A stretch of DNA of 64,000 nt, taken from positions 5,367,293 to 5,431,292 of the forward strand of contig JAETXT010000007.1 of assembly GCA_019188255.1 (NCBI GenBank). The letters run 5' to 3'. Within the stretch, counting starts at the first letter, position 1, and every line of letters starts with the position of its first letter. The translations under genes and the position numbers were made by a program. The notes below the pieces were generated by a model that made no database searches, was not told where the DNA came from, and was given only the letters and a program-made list of their open reading frames with translations. The DNA comes from Verticillium longisporum (Eukaryota; Ascomycota; Sordariomycetes; Glomerellales; Plectosphaerellaceae). Of the stretch, positions 9,790 through 19,016 are shown one piece after another.

Positions 9790-12700
9790 CTGGTTCCCAT
9801 GTGTTTTCTTCATGCCCATAGTTCTTCCATTTGATCAAGTATTCTTCTTGTTTGCTTATCTTTCTGTGATCGAGGATTCTTTCGACTTCATACTCGTTGG
9901 TATTTTCGACTTCCACGTTTGTTTCGAGTGGTGCGTTATGTGGTGCTGGCTCTAGTAGTGCAATGTGAAAAACGGGGTGAATCTTCATGTTCTCTGGTAA
10001 TGAGAGGTGGTAGTTGGTATCCGAGAGTTTCTTGAGAATTTTAAATGGTCCTAGTTTCTTGAAATCCAATTTGTCGTTTGGTCGTTTGGTTTTGATGTTT
10101 CGGCGGATGAGGTAGACGCTATCTCCCTCCTGTAAGGATGGTCCCTTCATCCTTGTCTTGTTGGCGTACGTGGTCATTCTGGTGCGTACGAGCTCGAGGT
10201 CGAGCTTGATTTGTTCCTGGATCTTGCGGATGTTGACCGCAATGTTGGTCGCTTTTGGCGTGTCCGGTGCTTCGCGGCGTTCCGCGTAGGCTGTTGGGTT
10301 GTACCCGTAGTTGGCATAGAAGGGTGATTCCTTTGTTGACTCGCTTGGTGAGCTGTTGTATGCGAACTGTGCGATGGGTAGTAATGTGACCCAGTCATCT
10401 TGTTGGTAGTTGATATAACACCGAAGGTACTGCTCTAGAGTCTGGTTCGTTCTTTCTGTCTGTCCGTCTGTCTGCGGGTGAAAAGCCGTGGATAGCTTAT
10501 GTTTGGCTCCAAGTTGAGCGATGAGTGACTTCCAGAAGTTGCTGGTGAAGAGCTTGTCTCTATCTGACACCAGTTCTTTTGGGAGTCCGTGTTGTCCCAC
10601 AATGTTCCTGAGGAACACATAGGCGAGGTCTTCTGCCGTTCCTGTGGCTTTATACGGGAGAAAGTAGGAGTACTTGGTGAGTCGGTCGACGACTACTAGG
10701 ATGTTGTCGTAAGAGGTCCCAGTTAAGGGTTCCTTCGATGGTGGCAGGCTGGTGATGAAGTCCAGTGAGACTGACTCCCAGGCTGCGGTTGGTACTGGTA
10801 GTGCTTTGAGTTCTCCATAGGGCCTGTGTCTCTCTGCCTTGCTTTTCTTGCAGAGGTTGCAGTTGCGGATCACTGCTGTGACGTCCTGTCTGGTTCCTTT
10901 GAAGTCGTGATGTTTTCTGAGTCGGGCGAATGTTTTCGCTACTCCTTGGTGTCCGTGGGCCTTGGCCCCGTGGACTTGTTCGATGAGCTCTGTGGTGCTC
11001 TTGGGTGGCTTGGCGGGTTTTATTCGTGTGGTGACCGCCAAGGTACGGTGGTACGGGATTAGATTTCCTTCTTTGTCGCTTGCGAGGATTGCGTTATTGT
11101 TTGGGGGTGTGGTTTGTTCGTGGTCTGAGCGTCTGCTCAAGATATCTGCCCTGCCATTCTCAGATCCTTTGCGGTAGATGATGGTGAAGTTGAATTCCGA
11201 GCGGAATTCCGCCCATCTAATCTGTCGTTTGTTGAGGTCTTTGTTCGTTGTGAAGTGTGCAAGATTCTTGTGGTCAGTGTAGACCTTGACTTCGTGTCGT
11301 GCTCCGGAGAGATACGTTCTCCATTCTTTGAAGGCTTCGATGATTGCCATGAGTTCTTTGTCGTGTATCTGATAGTTGAGCTCTGGTCCGTGTAGCTTTT
11401 TCGAGAAGAATGCTACTGGGTGCAATCGTCCTTGGTCGTCCCTCTGGCCTAACTGTCCTCCAATGGCGAAGTCGGAGGCATCTGTCTCGACTTCCATGGG
11501 TTTTTCGGGGTCTATCATCCGGAGGACTGGTTCGCTGAGGACGGCATCGATAATTTGGCGAAATGCCTTTTCTTGGGGTTCGTTCCATGCGAACTCTATT
11601 TCCTTGACCGTGAGGCTCGTCAAAGGATTGGCAGTCTTGCTGTATCCTTTTAGGAATCGTCGGTAGAAGTTGACGAAACCGAGGAATGCTCTGACGTCCT
11701 TGACGTTCTTTGGTGTAGGCCATTCCCTGATGGCTGCCACTTTGGATTTTTCCATCCTGATTTCTCCTGGGGTGATCGTATACCCTAGGAAATCTACTTC
11801 CTGTGTGTGGAACTTGGCTTTTTCAGGCTCCACTAACAGCTCGTGCTGGTGTAGTCGTGTGAGGACCTGGTGGACGTGTCCCTTGTGTTCTTCCATTGTC
11901 TTCGAGAAGATCAGAATGTCATCGAGATATACCACCACGAAGACGTCCAGGAATTCTCGCAGTACATCGTTGATCATGTTTTGGAAGGTTGCGGGAGCGT
12001 TGGTCAATCCGAATGGCATGACCAAGTACTCGTAGTGTCCTCGTCGTGTTCGGAATGCCGTTTTCCATTCCTCTCCATCCTTGATGCGGATGAGGTTATA
12101 TGCTCCTTTGAGATCGAGCGCTGTGAACCAATTGGCTCCTGCTAATGCGTCCCTGAGTTCTGATATCAGAGGCAATGGGTAGCAGTTCTTGATGGTAATG
12201 TCGTTCAACTGTCTGTAGTCGACGCATAGTCTTTCCTTGCCATTCTTCTTTGGCACAAAGAGAATCGGGTATCCTGCTGGGGATGTCGATGGTCGGATGT
12301 ATCCTTTTCTGAGGTTCTCCTTGAGATACTCGTCGAGAGTATCCATCTGTCGAGGGTTCAATCCGTAGATCTTGTTGAATCGGGGGCTCTCCCCTTCCTT
12401 GATTGGGATTTCGTGGTCGTAGTGTGTGTGCTTAGGTAGCACCGTGTCGACTTCTTCCCTGAAGATCTTTTCGTACTTCCAGTATTCCTTGGGTACGTTC
12501 TGCAGTCTTTCTTGCTGTTCTGTTGTGAGCTCCTCCGGGGTTGTCTCCTCTGAGTTGTCCCTATTCGTGAGGGCTAGTTGGAGGTCGCTTGAGAGACCGC
12601 TCGTGGGTCTTTCCTCAGGGGCTGACGTACTCCACTGGACGCGGCCAGCTGTCCAGTCAATCTGAGGGTTCCATTGTCTGAGCCATGGGATGCCTAGGAT

Positions 12701-13093
12701 GATTTGTTTTCCTCCCATGTTGGTGATGTCGAAGGTTATGTGACCTTGACGGCGAGAGATGAACACCTGGAGGGGCGCAGTCTCCGTGTTCACGATCCCT
12801 CCTCCGTATGAGACCGCTTGTCCTTCCACCGTGCTGAGTTGATAGGGTTCCTCCTTATATTTCCATGTGATCTTATTCTTGTTGATGTATTCGGGGCTCA
12901 TGTAGTTGCCCTGGGCGCCGCTGTCTAGTAGCGCGCTTGCCCATCGTCCTCCTACGTTTATTCTCACGTAGAGGTGATTCGTGCCGTGGGTTCGTTCGGC
13001 TGAGCAGATCGCTCTTACTTCCTTCGTCGGTCGTTGTCCCTGTCCGACCGACGATTGCCTTTTCCCGAAGGCGGCGGCGTGGTAGGTGGCCAC
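9677..13093 (-). CDS. pol: gypsy pol polyprotein: protease, RT, RNase H, integrase, chromodomain
   Basis: Open frame of 1,138 codons in the -1 frame relative to gag; it has no ATG of its own at its 5' end and is best read as a Gag-Pol fusion made by frameshifting at 13060-13066. Domains in order: aspartic protease with LLDSGAQ (about residues 55-61); reverse transcriptase with VDYRQLND and the catalytic YLDD (about 388-391); RNase H with VETDASDFAIGG; integrase with an HHCC zinc region and DFITSLPPS; C-terminal chromodomain (about 1065-1105, YEVERILDHR and YLIKWKNYG), which in chromoviruses directs integration to marked chromatin. All catalytic motifs examined are intact, so the element may be active. 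Confidence 0.95.
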   Translation of the reverse strand: MATYHAAAFGKRQSSVGQGQRPTKEVRAICSAERTHGTNHLYVRINVGGRWASALLDSGAQGNYMSPEYINKNKITWKYKEEPYQLSTVEGQAVSYGGGIVNTETAPLQVFISRRQGHITFDITNMGGKQIILGIPWLRQWNPQIDWTAGRVQWSTSAPEERPTSGLSSDLQLALTNRDNSEETTPEELTTEQQERLQNVPKEYWKYEKIFREEVDTVLPKHTHYDHEIPIKEGESPRFNKIYGLNPRQMDTLDEYLKENLRKGYIRPSTSPAGYPILFVPKKNGKERLCVDYRQLNDITIKNCYPLPLISELRDALAGANWFTALDLKGAYNLIRIKDGEEWKTAFRTRRGHYEYLVMPFGLTNAPATFQNMINDVLREFLDVFVVVYLDDILIFSKTMEEHKGHVHQVLTRLHQHELLVEPEKAKFHTQEVDFLGYTITPGEIRMEKSKVAAIREWPTPKNVKDVRAFLGFVNFYRRFLKGYSKTANPLTSLTVKEIEFAWNEPQEKAFRQIIDAVLSEPVLRMIDPEKPMEVETDASDFAIGGQLGQRDDQGRLHPVAFFSKKLHGPELNYQIHDKELMAIIEAFKEWRTYLSGARHEVKVYTDHKNLAHFTTNKDLNKRQIRWAEFRSEFNFTIIYRKGSENGRADILSRRSDHEQTTPPNNNAILASDKEGNLIPYHRTLAVTTRIKPAKPPKSTTELIEQVHGAKAHGHQGVAKTFARLRKHHDFKGTRQDVTAVIRNCNLCKKSKAERHRPYGELKALPVPTAAWESVSLDFITSLPPSKEPLTGTSYDNILVVVDRLTKYSYFLPYKATGTAEDLAYVFLRNIVGQHGLPKELVSDRDKLFTSNFWKSLIAQLGAKHKLSTAFHPQTDGQTERTNQTLEQYLRCYINYQQDDWVTLLPIAQFAYNSSPSESTKESPFYANYGYNPTAYAERREAPDTPKATNIAVNIRKIQEQIKLDLELVRTRMTTYANKTRMKGPSLQEGDSVYLIRRNIKTKRPNDKLDFKKLGPFKILKKLSDTNYHLSLPENMKIHPVFHIALLEPAPHNAPLETNVEVENTNEYEVERILDHRKISKQEEYLIKWKNYGHEENTWEPVKNLNCPQLLQEYHRLAQDQGRKIPPRSPTRTSPRRR

Positions 13094-14958
13094 GTTGTGT
13101 TTAGATTGCTTGGGTCGAGGTTGTCGTCGTCCTTATAATGGACCCTGAAGAGTGGCTTCTTGACGTGTTTCATACGGTGAAGCCTCCAATCTCTGGCCTT
13201 GGCCATATAGTGCTTTATGCACGCGTCATTATCGCAGTCCTCCCATCTGGCATGGTCTTGGTAGCATTTGTCGTGATAAGCGGGGTCTGGTCGGAACGTG
13301 AGCCGACCTTGACTGTATTCGTCCATGTGTAGGATCCATTTGCGACTTTCCTGTTCGAATTCTACCGTTACTCGTGGCTCGGTCCAGTGGTTGCGCGGGA
13401 GAAACCGGTGCGCGGCTTTCTCTTTGAAATGATATTCGCAGTCGTCGTAGACACATTCGGGCCAAAACAACTGATAGTGTTGTTCGTGGGCGTGGTGGAG
13501 TGCTGGATGGTCTCCTACCATGAGTCGTACGTTTTCTTTCGTGCTTTCTTGCTTTCGGGCGCTGGCCTTCCATGGCTTGGTCCCGTAGTAGATGAGTTCG
13601 TCCCACGGTACAAGGGGATCGTAATCCTCACTAGGGTTGCTAACGGCGTAGGTCTGTGTTGGGATGTGGAGTTGAAGTTGTCCCAACGGGGGTTCCTCCT
13701 CCTGGCTTGCTTGCGTGTATTCGTCCCATTCCTCGTTGCTCATAAGTCCAACGTGGAGTGCGGCCTGTGGTTCCGGGTGAGCTTGTTCATAAGCCCTTTC
13801 TTCGTCTGTATCGATTTCCTGGGTCTCCGGCGTTACTTGCTGGGCCCATTTCTGAATTCGCCTTTCCTTCCTGGTGGTGACCATCATGGCCAGGGTTCTT
13901 TGTCCCGTAGGTGCCCTGGGGAACCATCCATTCTGTTCCTTACTGTCCTTGTGGGTCAGGCAATCATCCTGGTAACAGAAGGTCCAGTTAGTTTTGGCAT
14001 GGTCCTGGTGTTGAGTATGGTTGAGCTGTCGTTCGTTTACGGGTTTCCAGGGCTTCTTAGGTTGCCGGCATTCTCGAGCCATATGCCCGTTTTTGCCGCA
14101 GTTGTAGCATTTCATGTCCTTAAGATCCTTCGGTTTGCCATGTCTGGTATTGTCGAGCTCCATGGGTCCTGCATGGGTGGTCTGTCCCCAAGCCGTGCTG
14201 ACGCGGGGTTTGTCGTGCTGGTACTTGCGTCCTTGATTGGATCGGTGGTGGGGAATGCGAGGGTTCCATGGTCCTATAGCGGGCTTTCGTCCCTTTTCTA
14301 TTCTGCGTTCGTACTGGCGATCGTCGATTTTGACGGCCATGGCGATGTACTCGGTGAGGGTTTCGGGTCTATCCTCCCGGATGAGGTCGTCCTTGACGGC
14401 GTCTTTGAGTCCTTCGTAGAAACGGGCCATGAGAGCGGACTCTGTCCAATCGAGTCGACTGGCTAAGAGTCGAAACTCCGTGGCGTACTTAGTGGCTGGC
14501 CCGGTCTGTTTGAGCTGAAGGATTTTTCTTTCGTTTTGTCGTTCCTCGTCCACGTCCCCAAACGCTCCTTTAATGGCTTCTTCGAATGCGTTCATACCTG
14601 CGTAGATGTCCTGGGTGGCCTGCTTCATATCTTCTTTCTTGGTGTGGGTGGAATAGTCCCTAATGAAGGGTTCGAACCAGTGCAAGGCGTCCCCTTTGAG
14701 GTAAGAGGAGGCGTTGGCGACCTTCTCGCCCCAGTACTTAAGTTGGCCCTCATTGGCTTTGTGGTACTGGCGTACCTGGGTGATGAAAGACTGAAGTGCC
14801 CTAGGGTTGCCGTCGAATGACTGAGGGGGAAGAGCCTTCATGCTCGTTCCGCCTTGAAGTTGTTGCATTGAGGCTCGGAGCTGTTCGTTCTCCGAACGGA
14901 GCTCCTGGATCATAGCGGCCAAGTTGCTGGCGCTGTTTCCGACGCTGTTGGTGGACAT
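13015..14958 (-). CDS. gag: gypsy gag protein with long Cys/His-repeat C-terminal extension
   Basis: 647 codons starting at ATG 14958, 64 bp inside the 5' LTR. The N-terminus has a coiled coil (MIQELRSENEQLRASMQQL), then a retrotransposon gag capsid region (about 45-230, DALHWFEPF, KILQLKQTG, ATEFRLLASRLDW). The canonical zinc knuckle CYNCGKNGHMAREC follows at about residue 285. Downstream lie about 350 further residues, which is unusually long for a gypsy gag. They contain three C-X4-C-X2-H motifs: CYQDDCLTH (about 13960-13995), CVYDDCEYH (about 13411-13465) and CDNDACIKH (about 13198-13252). The C-terminus is Arg/Asp-rich and ends 79 bp into the pol frame. Confidence 0.92.
   Translation of the reverse strand: MSTNSVGNSASNLAAMIQELRSENEQLRASMQQLQGGTSMKALPPQSFDGNPRALQSFITQVRQYHKANEGQLKYWGEKVANASSYLKGDALHWFEPFIRDYSTHTKKEDMKQATQDIYAGMNAFEEAIKGAFGDVDEERQNERKILQLKQTGPATKYATEFRLLASRLDWTESALMARFYEGLKDAVKDDLIREDRPETLTEYIAMAVKIDDRQYERRIEKGRKPAIGPWNPRIPHHRSNQGRKYQHDKPRVSTAWGQTTHAGPMELDNTRHGKPKDLKDMKCYNCGKNGHMARECRQPKKPWKPVNERQLNHTQHQDHAKTNWTFCYQDDCLTHKDSKEQNGWFPRAPTGQRTLAMMVTTRKERRIQKWAQQVTPETQEIDTDEERAYEQAHPEPQAALHVGLMSNEEWDEYTQASQEEEPPLGQLQLHIPTQTYAVSNPSEDYDPLVPWDELIYYGTKPWKASARKQESTKENVRLMVGDHPALHHAHEQHYQLFWPECVYDDCEYHFKEKAAHRFLPRNHWTEPRVTVEFEQESRKWILHMDEYSQGRLTFRPDPAYHDKCYQDHARWEDCDNDACIKHYMAKARDWRLHRMKHVKKPLFRVHYKDDDNLDPSNLNTTWPPTTPPPSGKGNRRSDRDNDRRRK
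13024..13066 (-). promoter_or_regulatory. programmed -1 ribosomal frameshift signal between gag and pol
   Basis: Sense strand: slippery heptamer G GGA AAA at 13066-13060, exactly in gag phase (TCG GGA AAA). After a 5-nt spacer comes a perfect 10-bp stem (13054-13045 with 13033-13024; core CGTCGGTCG / CGACCGACG) closing an 11-nt loop. Slipping by -1 here enters the pol frame (GGG AAA AGG CAA). Heptamer type, spacing and stem match the canonical design, and the signal lies inside the gag/pol overlap. Confidence 0.88.
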
Positions 14959-15010
14959 TGTTCCTGTGGTAAGTATTGCTCAGTGTCACAAGGTAAACCT
15001 ACTGAACAAG

Positions 15011-15019
15011 AGTGATCAA
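15011..15019 (-). other. candidate self-priming primer-binding site
   Basis: Directly after the 5' LTR the sense strand reads TTTTGATCACTC, not the TGG that begins most tRNA-primed sites. TTGATCACT (15019-15011) is complementary to AGTGATCAA in the LTR (15175-15167), about 49 nt downstream of the TATA box, where the transcript may begin. This resembles Tf1-type self-priming of fungal chromoviruses. Six of the nine bases belong to the palindrome TGATCA, which weakens the case. Confidence 0.4.
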
Positions 15020-15021
15020 AA

Positions 15022-15497
15022 TGTTACGACCTGGCAGCTTCCGAAGGGGGAACACTGTCAGAGGGTTGGGGTTGCTGTTTGCAGAAGCTTAGGTTGTGAC
15101 TCTGAGACGATGTGGTGTCGTAAGGCGTTGCGCACTCGTTACAATGAATACAAGGTAAGACTTAGATTGATCACTGTCGTGAGAAAGAATGTATCTACAA
15201 GTCCAGAATGTCCGTCCTTATATACCTGCCATCCTGTCCTTGTTGTGTTAGGTGGTGAGCTCATGTTGGATGGCTCACTGGTTAGTTGTTGGTGATCCAT
15301 GATGTTAGGATCACGGTGTGTTATCCCGTGAGCCATTCCCTGGCTCACTGCGGCGTCCTTGGTGAGCCCGACGACTCACCCTTTATGTCTGAGTGAGCCA
15401 TCACGTGATTTGCCAGGTGGGCCCGATTCTTATCTTATCGCGTTCCCTGATCGCGGGGTCGTCGATTCGCGGCCGCCCTGCTTCCTTGGTTGTTACA
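15022..15497 (-). repeat. 5' LTR of the gypsy element (sense = minus strand)
   Basis: 476 bp, identical by eye to 8563-9038. Followed on the right by the TAAAC target duplication (15498-15502). Confidence 0.96.
15217..15224 (-). promoter_or_regulatory. TATA box in the 5' LTR
   Basis: The sense strand reads GTATATAAGG in mid-LTR, a good TATA box for the gag-pol transcript. The same site in the 3' LTR (8758-8765) also reads CTTATATACC on the plus strand and could serve the antisense ORF. Confidence 0.55.
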
Positions 15498-17497
15498 TAA
15501 ACGTTCTAGCGATTAGGAGAATGCCTTTATAATATATAGTAATATCCTCTATTAATAATCTATTAAATATAAATAGATTACGTATTTAGTTCTAGTTAGT
15601 AAAATCTATAATATAGTTAGTAGCTTCGATATAGCTTATATCTTTAAATAGATGCTCTAAGAGATCTATAAATGCTTAGAATTACTATTCCTATAGATAA
15701 TTATCTATATTAATAGCTATTCGCTCTATTAATACTTTATTTAATTAAATATAATAATAGAGAAATGCGTAATAATAGATCTTATAATATTATAGTAAAG
15801 CTATAAAGAATATAAAATTAATAAAATTTATTAGATTATTAGAAGCGATAACCCTATAGATTTAATAATTATAGGAATATTAAATTAAATACTAGAAGTA
15901 TTAATAAGCTCTAATAAAATTATAATTAAAATTAAAGGGTAGATTAAATATTAAGAAAAGAATAATTAAGGGGTAAAAGTAATTAATATTAATAGAAATA
16001 TAATAAAACTTAAAAATAAGTACCCTAGAAGTAAAAACGATAACTCTATAATTAATAAAATAGTAAAGTAATTACTCTATAAAGCGGATTAAGCCTCGGA
16101 ATCTAAAGAATCTAAATTTAATTATTCTAGTAAATCCTATTAGAGGTAGTTAAAGAGCTATAAAGCTATAGCCTACTTAGCCGCTTTATAGTTAATATTA
16201 TAAAGATTATCGAGGTCTTTATTAAAATTATTACCCCCTTTTATTTCCTCTTCCTTAATAATTATTAATATACCCTTTATAATAATATATTACTTCTCTA
16301 TATCCTATATCCTCTATTAGCTAATTATATAATTAAATAATTAAGGAAATAATAAAGAAGAGAGCTTATTAGCTTATTATTCTTATCCTAAATAGTAAAA
16401 ACTTTATAATAGGCTTAAATACTTTAATTAGATTATAGATAATAATCGTTAAAGCTAAAGATATTAGAAAATAGAGATTATAGAAGTTTATATTAATTTA
16501 TAAAAATGCCTAGAAGTATATTTATAATAATAAGAGCTTTTAAGCTCTCAATCGAAGTATATACTATTAATATTAATTTTAATTTACGTATTAATAAAAT
16601 AATATTTTAAATACCCTAAATAGGGGACTTTATAAATATTATTATATATATATATTATATATTAGGATTAATAGCTTCTACGATTAATACTAATTAGGTT
16701 CTTATACTTTACTATTCTCTTAATAGGAGGGGTAATAGGTATAAGGGCTTTATACTTAAGTAGTATTATCGAGGCTAGGATAAGAGAGAAAGAGAGAGAG
16801 AGAATAGTAAAAAGGGGAATTAATAATCGTTAGAGCTTTAAAATAGTAGATTAAGTTAGTTAATCTTAAAATAAAGAATTATTATAGGGAAGAGGAAAAG
16901 TAAAAGGAATAGAATTATTATAATTTATTAATTAAATATATAGATCCTTAGAATATAGTATTTACTAGATTAACTTAATAGGATCTATTAATTCTATTTA
17001 AATAGTTTAATCCTATTATTCCTATTAAAAGGCTAATAAAGGGTAATAATAATTATTCTTTTACCCTTAATAATAAATTAGCGATTTAGAGACTTAAAGA
17101 GCTTATACCTAGCTATTATAAGAGCGCTATTTAATTAACTATTTATTTCCTTTATTAAAGGATTTAAAGGCCTATTCCTATTATTTAATTATAAATTAAT
17201 TGATTTCCTTAAAGAGCTATTTAGCGATTAATTCGATTAATCTATAGCGCTAGAGATTAGGGATTTAGCGTTTATAGGAATAGTAGTATTAAGCTATATT
17301 TTTCCTTATTCTATCTATTATTCTCCTATTATTATTTATTTACTTATTTATTTATTTATATTATAGATTAAGATAGTAGATCTAATATACTAGAGATTAG
17401 AGGATTATAAATATATTAGAGTAGCTATTAACCTAGGTAATAGAGCCTAATATTAGTCCCTAAAGCAATCCTATCTATAAAGAAAAGATAGCTAGTA
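15498..17497 (+). repeat. large RIP-decayed repeat, copy A, right part
   Basis: Continuation of the TA-rich repeat interrupted by the gypsy element. It has no usable ORF, so the original product cannot be named. A short AGAG/GAGA run is at 16785-16801, a TTTA-rich run at about 17335-17365. Confidence 0.6.
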
Positions 17498-17780
17498 TTA
17501 AACTAATATTAGGGGATTACCTAGATCGGTAATTACTATATAGGATTTACCGATATAGTAATTACTAGGGCTAGGATTTATAGCTCTTAGTAGTATGTAA
17601 TTTATAGCTTATATAATTAGTGAATTAGATAGGTATATTTAATTTATATAGGTAGAGGTAATTTAGAGAGATAGTAATAATTATTATAAGTCTTATATTA
17701 CTAACCCTACTTATTTAGAGCTCTTAGGTATAGCTAAAGTAATGAATTAGGGTTTATATAAATAGTAAAGCCCTCTTAAT
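17498..17780 (-). repeat. 285-bp repeat family, copy 2 (inverted, RIP-decayed)
   Basis: Aligns in reverse complement with 18530-18815 over its full length, with mostly transition differences. It lies at the junction between copies A and B of the large repeat. No clear target duplication is left. Confidence 0.75.
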
Positions 17781-18529
17781 AATATTACTATTCTAAGCTT
17801 ACTATCCCTAATATTACTAGCTCTAAGTAATTACTTTAACCTTTCTATTATATTATTAGATTATTAGCTCTAACTTTAATAATATAGCTATTAAAGACGT
17901 TATTAGATCCTATATTAAGGATAGAAATATACTTTATTTAGAAGCTAGTATTATCGAGCTCTATTTATTCTTTTTATATAAATATAGGCTCTCCGAGGTT
18001 AAAGATATTATTAATCTATATCCTAATTAGCCTAAATCTCTCTCTAGCTCTAGTTAGAAGTAAATATAGATTATAGCCTATTAGAATAGCATTTAAGTAC
18101 TTTCTATAATAACGCTAATAGGTTATAAACTAATAGAGACCTAATTCTACGATATTATAGAGCGGCTTTATAATATAGACGACAATTCCTTCTAAGTATC
18201 TATATTATAGCTCTTTAGGAATATATAGGAGAACGTTATATAGTAGATCTATAGTATTCTAAATATAGGCTTAATTAATATTATAAAGTATTAATTAATA
18301 GCTATATTATTATAATATTGAAATAATTATTAGGATTAGCTATTAACTATAATATATAATTATAAGTAATTATATTAATAGTATTATCTTCTCTTAATTA
18401 TTATATCTTTAAATTATTAATCTTAACTTCTTATATAGGGCTTAAAGGAGGCCTTCTATATCTCTTATAAGCTAATATCCTAGGATCTTAATACTTAGGA
18501 ATATAGATCTTCTAATTAATATAGTTACT

Positions 18530-18815
18530 ATTAAGAGGGCTTCACTGCTTATGTAAACCCTGATTCATTACTTTGGCTGTGCCTGGGAGCTCTGAATAGG
18601 TAGGGTAGGTAATATAAGACTTGTAATGATTGTTGATACTATCTCTCTAAATCACCGCTACCTACGTGAATCAGATATACCCATCTGATTCACCGATCAC
18701 GTAAGCTGTGAATCACGTGCTCCTGAGAGCTGTGAATCCCAGCCCCGGTGATCACCATATCGGTGAATCCCATACAGTGATCACCGACCTAGGTAATCCC
18801 CTAATATTAGTTTAA
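18530..18815 (+). repeat. 285-bp repeat family, copy 3, largely undecayed, with 8-bp target duplication
   Basis: 286 bp of nearly normal base composition within TA-rich sequence, non-coding. It is flanked by perfect direct repeats TAGTTACT (18522-18529 and 18816-18823); the empty site in copy A shows this octamer only once (as TAATTATT), so it is a true 8-bp target duplication. The interior is rich in GTGAATC/GATTCAC and GGTGATCACC palindromic motifs, including a hairpin around GTGAATCAGAT...ATCTGATTCAC. It may be a non-autonomous DNA transposon; 8-bp duplications suggest a hAT-like mechanism, but the ends do not show a clear hAT terminus. Confidence 0.75.
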
Positions 18816-19016
18816 TAGTTACTCTAATTATTAAGAGTAAATTAATTTCCTCTTAATTAGACTATTTAAATAGCTTCCTAGGGGTTATTATTCTACTTTT
18901 ATTATATAATTAAATAGCTAGGTCGTAGTTCTATTATTCCCTTTTAATAATAAACTAGTATTTAATCTATAAAGTCCTAGTTATATTACTCTTATAATCT
19001 ATAAAAGCTATTTATA

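Larger units (their letters stand above)
8563..15497 (-). mobile_element. complete Ty3/gypsy LTR retrotransposon (chromovirus type)
   Basis: A 6,935-bp element with 476-bp LTRs at 8563-9038 and 15022-15497 that look identical, and 5-bp target duplications TAAAC (8558-8562 and 15498-15502). The genes run on the minus strand in the order gag, protease, reverse transcriptase, RNase H, integrase, chromodomain, which defines a chromovirus of the Metaviridae. Both main ORFs are open and there is no RIP decay, while the surrounding repeat is heavily decayed; insertion is therefore recent. An extra ORF lies in antisense next to the 3' LTR. A RIPed solo LTR of the same family at 2806-3277 shows an older round of activity. 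Confidence 0.97.

Noticed and set aside
17498..18815. A single 1.3-kb DNA transposon with 285-bp terminal inverted repeats
   Set aside because: The right arm has its own 8-bp target duplication, and the interior is contiguous with the sequence beyond that arm when compared with copy A; they are separate insertions.
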